Positions 61,382 through 64,000 of a stretch of DNA of 64,000 nucleotides are shown here, one piece after another. The notes under the pieces were generated by a model, which was not told the DNA's origin, did no database searches, and was given only the letters and a program-made list of their open reading frames with translations. The position numbers were made by a program, and so were the translations under genes. Every line of letters begins with the position of its first letter. Position 1 is the first letter of the stretch. This DNA is from Bordetella genomosp. 13 (GTDB lineage Bacteria > Pseudomonadota > Gammaproteobacteria > Burkholderiales > Burkholderiaceae_B): positions 3,658,001-3,722,000 of the forward strand of contig NZ_CP021111.1 in assembly GCF_002119665.1 (NCBI RefSeq), read 5' to 3'.

Positions 61382-63267
61382 TGCAGGGATTCCTTGATCT
61401 GTTGCAGGGCTGTGGGATCTTCGATGGTGGTGAGGTCGCCCGGATCGCGGTTTTCGCACACCGCGACGATGGCCCGGCGCAGCACCTTGCCCGAGCGCGT
61501 CTTGGGCAGCGCCCCGACGAAGCGGATGCGCGACGGACGCGCCACGGCGCCAAGCTGGTCTTCCACGACCCGCATGATATCCCCTTCCAGCGCACGGGCA
61601 TCGTCGGCATGCTGCGCGGCATCGGGCCGCTTGAGCACCACGAAGGCCATGGCGACCTGGCCCTTCAATTCATCGGCCACGCCCACCACGGCGCATTCGG
61701 CCACGCCCGCATGGCTGTTGATGGATTCCTCGATCTCGCGCGTGCCCAGGCGGTGGCCCGCCACGTTGATGACGTCGTCGGTGCGGCCCAGGATGTACCA
61801 ATAGCCATCCTCGTCGACGCGCCCCCAGTCGAATGTGGAATACACCTGGCGGCCCGGAATGGACGTGAAATACGTCTGAACGAAACGCTCGTCGTCGCCC
61901 CAGATGGTGGACATGGCGCCGGGCGGCAGCGGCGGCTCGATGGCCACCACCCCTTTCTGTCCGGGTTCGAGGTCTTCGCCCGTGGCCTCGCTGACGATGC
62001 GCACGTCGAAGCCATAGGTGGGAAACGACGGGCTGCCGAAACGCGTGGCCACGCGCTCGACGCCCGGCTGGGCCGACAGAATGGGCCAGCCGGATTCGGT
62101 CTGCCAGTAGTTGTCGATGATGGGTTTGCCCAGCCCCTCGGACACCCAGCGCGCGGTCGGCTCGTCCAGCGGCTCGCCGGCCAGGTACACGGCCCGCAGC
62201 GTGGAGAGGTCGTGGCGGCGCAGCAGTTCCGGATCCTGGCGCTTGAGGACGCGCACGGCGGTGGGCGCGGAAAACAACGTGTTCACGCCGAAGCGCTCGA
62301 CCAGCTTCCACAGGATGGCGCCGTCGGGCCGCACCGGCGTGCCCTCGTACAGCACCGAGGTCTGCCCGCCAATGAGCGGCCCATAGACGATGTACGAGTG
62401 CCCGACCACCCATCCGATGTCGCTGGTGCAGAAGAACGTATCGCCGGGCTTGCCGTCGAACAGGTATTCCATGGACGCGGCCAGCGCCACGGCGTAGCCG
62501 CCCGTGTCGCGCTGCACGCCCTTGGGCCGGCCGGTGGTGCCGGAGGTATACAGCACGTAGCTGGGCTCGGACGACTCGACCCATTCCACCGGCACCTGCG
62601 CGCCGTCATGGCGGCGACGCAGCTCGGCGTAATCGAGATCGCGTCCGGGCTCCGGCTGGAACGGCACGAGGCCGCGATCCAGCACGACAACCGCCCGCGG
62701 CGGCTTGCCGCACAGGGACAGCGCCTTGTCGACCAGCGGCTTGTAGGGCACGACCTTGCCCGCACGCGATCCGCCATCGGCGCACATCAACACCTTGGGC
62801 GCCGCGTCGTCGATGCGCTGCGCCAGGTTCACCGAGGCGAAACCGCCGAACACGACTGAATGCACCGCGCCGATGCGCGCGCAGGCCAGCATGGCGAAGA
62901 CCGCCTCGGGCACCATGGGCATGTAGATCAGCACGCGGTCCCCCGGGCCGACGCCCTGCTCGCGCAGCATGGCGGCCACCGCGTTGACCTCGGCGTACAG
63001 CTGCTGGCGCGTGTACAGCCGCTCCTGGTCCACTTCGGTGGACACCCAGGCCAGCGCCACACGGTCGGCATACTGCGGCAGCCATCGGTCGACCGCGTTG
63101 TAGCAGAGGTTGGTGCGTCCGCCGACGAACCACCGTGCGAAAGGCAGGCGCTCGTCGTCCAGCACCTGGCTGAATGGCGTTTCCCAATGAATGCGCTGCG
63201 CCTGCTCGCGCCAGAAACCATCGGGGTCGTGAATCGACCGATAGTGGAAATCCCGGGTTTTTTCCAT
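61378..63267 (-). CDS. prpE: propionyl-CoA synthetase PrpE
   Basis: 629 aa. The AMP loop is LYTSGTTGRPKGVQRDTGGY, the WQTESGWP motif is in the A5 region, and the lysine is in TRSGKVLRRAIV. The SEPSYVLYTSG context separates it from acetyl-CoA synthetase (compare acs at 47 kb). It makes propionyl-CoA for the methylcitrate cycle. AGGAGA is 7 bp before the ATG at 63267. It is coupled to an HbpS-like protein and an MFS carrier, not to prp genes. Confidence 0.9.
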   Translation of the reverse strand: MEKTRDFHYRSIHDPDGFWREQAQRIHWETPFSQVLDDERLPFARWFVGGRTNLCYNAVDRWLPQYADRVALAWVSTEVDQERLYTRQQLYAEVNAVAAMLREQGVGPGDRVLIYMPMVPEAVFAMLACARIGAVHSVVFGGFASVNLAQRIDDAAPKVLMCADGGSRAGKVVPYKPLVDKALSLCGKPPRAVVVLDRGLVPFQPEPGRDLDYAELRRRHDGAQVPVEWVESSEPSYVLYTSGTTGRPKGVQRDTGGYAVALAASMEYLFDGKPGDTFFCTSDIGWVVGHSYIVYGPLIGGQTSVLYEGTPVRPDGAILWKLVERFGVNTLFSAPTAVRVLKRQDPELLRRHDLSTLRAVYLAGEPLDEPTARWVSEGLGKPIIDNYWQTESGWPILSAQPGVERVATRFGSPSFPTYGFDVRIVSEATGEDLEPGQKGVVAIEPPLPPGAMSTIWGDDERFVQTYFTSIPGRQVYSTFDWGRVDEDGYWYILGRTDDVINVAGHRLGTREIEESINSHAGVAECAVVGVADELKGQVAMAFVVLKRPDAAQHADDARALEGDIMRVVEDQLGAVARPSRIRFVGALPKTRSGKVLRRAIVAVCENRDPGDLTTIEDPTALQQIKESLQ

Positions 63268-63571
63268 GTATGTCTCCTGATATATTTCGAGGGTCATTCC
63301 GCACTATTTGGTAGTCTTTTTTAGCTACCTTCCGCTCTTTCCCGCAGCACTTCGGTCTTATTGTGGCCAGCCCAGCTTGCGCGAAGCTTGCCGCAGCGCC
63401 CTCAGTCTCCTAGAGGATCGCGCCGAGATCAATCCGCATTACCCGCAGAACGATGTGAGATGTCGGTGGTTGCTACACGACTTGTCACAATCGGTTTGAT
63501 AGAATCCGGCTATTCCTTGCTACCCTGCGGATGCTGTAACGGCTCCGTCCCTCGTAGTACTGCCGAGACCA
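63268..63571. other. 304-bp divergent intergenic region before prpE and the NlpC/P60 gene
   Basis: No ORF is supported here. It contains an inverted repeat (GGTAG at 63310-63314 with CTACC at 63325-63329) about 50 bp before prpE, and a direct repeat AGCTTGC twice near 63371-63387. A TAGAAT hexamer (63500-63505) could be a -10 box for the rightward gene, but the TTGTCA upstream (63482-63487) is only 12 bp away. Confidence 0.4.
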
Positions 63572-64000
63572 ATGCCCAGCAACAGGCCCGATTCCGCGTA
63601 TTCCATGTCCTTCGCCCATCGCACGTTGCGCTGGGCGCAAGTGCTCGGCGCGGCGGGATGCATCGCGGTGTTGGCGGGATGCGCGGGCACGCAAGGTGCC
63701 GACCAGCGCAACGCCGGCCTCGACGATTACGACAACGGCGTCGATTCCTACGACAGCGACTGGATCGCCTCCAACGATCCCATCGGCGAGCTGGTCACGC
63801 AAAGGCTCGGCCGCAAGCCGGGCGCATCCCAACACCTCGCCGACCGCAATCCGCTGGTAGGCGCGGCTCTCAGCCAACTGGGCGTGCGCTATCGTTTCGG
63901 CGGCAATTCGCCCGATACCGGCTTCGATTGCAGCGGCCTCGTGCGCTACTCGGCCGAACGCTCGCTGGGCCTGAAGCTGCCCCGCAATGCCGCCGAGATT
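63572..64000 (+). CDS. NlpC/P60 (C40) cell-wall hydrolase lipoprotein, 3'-truncated
   Basis: 143 codons to the window edge. A lipobox LAGC lies about 35 residues in, after a short signal. The catalytic Cys of the C40 domain is in DTGFDCSGLVRYSAER. The region between them is acidic and Tyr/Asp-rich (YDNGVDSYDSD). Such lipoproteins (NlpC, Spr-like) cut murein peptides in the periplasm. The ATG at 63572 is the first; an in-frame ATG at 63605 is also plausible. The His of the triad lies beyond the window. Confidence 0.85.
   Translation, partial: MPSNRPDSAYSMSFAHRTLRWAQVLGAAGCIAVLAGCAGTQGADQRNAGLDDYDNGVDSYDSDWIASNDPIGELVTQRLGRKPGASQHLADRNPLVGAALSQLGVRYRFGGNSPDTGFDCSGLVRYSAERSLGLKLPRNAAEI

Noticed and set aside
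63482-63505. TTGTCA/TAGAAT promoter for the NlpC/P60 gene
   Set aside because: The 12-bp spacing is too short for sigma-70; not listed as a promoter.

Overview
The window is a dense, GC-rich (roughly two-thirds G+C by eye) stretch of a betaproteobacterial chromosome. The organism is most likely a Bordetella of the bronchiseptica/parapertussis group or a close Alcaligenaceae relative. This rests on the mix of Bug-type tripartite tricarboxylate transporter (TTT) solute receptors, betaproteobacterial housekeeping genes (pyrG-kdsA-eno-ftsB, hslO, hemJ) and many amino-acid, peptide and organic-acid catabolic operons. The species is inferred from protein character, not from a database search. I see no rRNA, tRNA, CRISPR array, insertion sequence or prophage.

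Layout. 1-2.4 kb is the end of a 2-methylcitrate cluster (prpF, prpD). 2.5-8.9 kb holds single housekeeping genes: hemJ, an RNA methyltransferase, a 58-aa ORF with its own paired palindromes and terminator, an RDD membrane protein, an LpxH-like phosphoesterase, an acyl-CoA synthetase and a gamma-carbonic anhydrase. 8.9-14 kb is a sugar-acid type operon (Bug receptor, porin, enolase-superfamily dehydratase, DapA-type lyase) read away from a GntR/FCD regulator. 14-20.2 kb carries hslO, a TadE-like gene and the minus-strand pyrG-kdsA-eno-ftsB run. 20.4-24 kb has an isonitrile hydratase-like protein, a second Bug receptor, a GlxA-type regulator and a YitT protein.

24-35.3 kb is the most coherent accessory block, all on the minus strand: an RpiR regulator, isoaspartyl peptidase iaaA, a glutathione/peptide ABC importer (gsiABCD) and, after a strong terminator, three more peptidases of families P1, M55 and M24. 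Together they suggest uptake and cleavage of peptides with unusual bonds (beta-Asp, gamma-Glu, D- or beta-amino acids), possibly cell-wall peptides. 35.4-39.1 kb holds an ElaA acetyltransferase and a tandem pair of paralogous lipoproteins of unknown function. 39.1-45.9 kb holds scoAB, a thioesterase, ETF:ubiquinone oxidoreductase, an Rpn-family nuclease with a 12-bp coding repeat, an epimerase-like protein and threonine aldolase. 46-49 kb holds a drug/metabolite exporter and acs.

49.2-59.6 kb is a second peptide-type catabolic island. A serine hydrolase and an aminotransferase diverge from a GntR/FCD regulator, which is followed by a complete dipeptide-type ABC importer and an M20 peptidase. 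Two copies of TTTGTATACCA flank the divergent promoters and are a good candidate operator. 59.6-63.3 kb is prpE, translationally coupled to an HbpS/GlcG-like protein and an MFS transporter. The window ends inside an NlpC/P60 lipoprotein.
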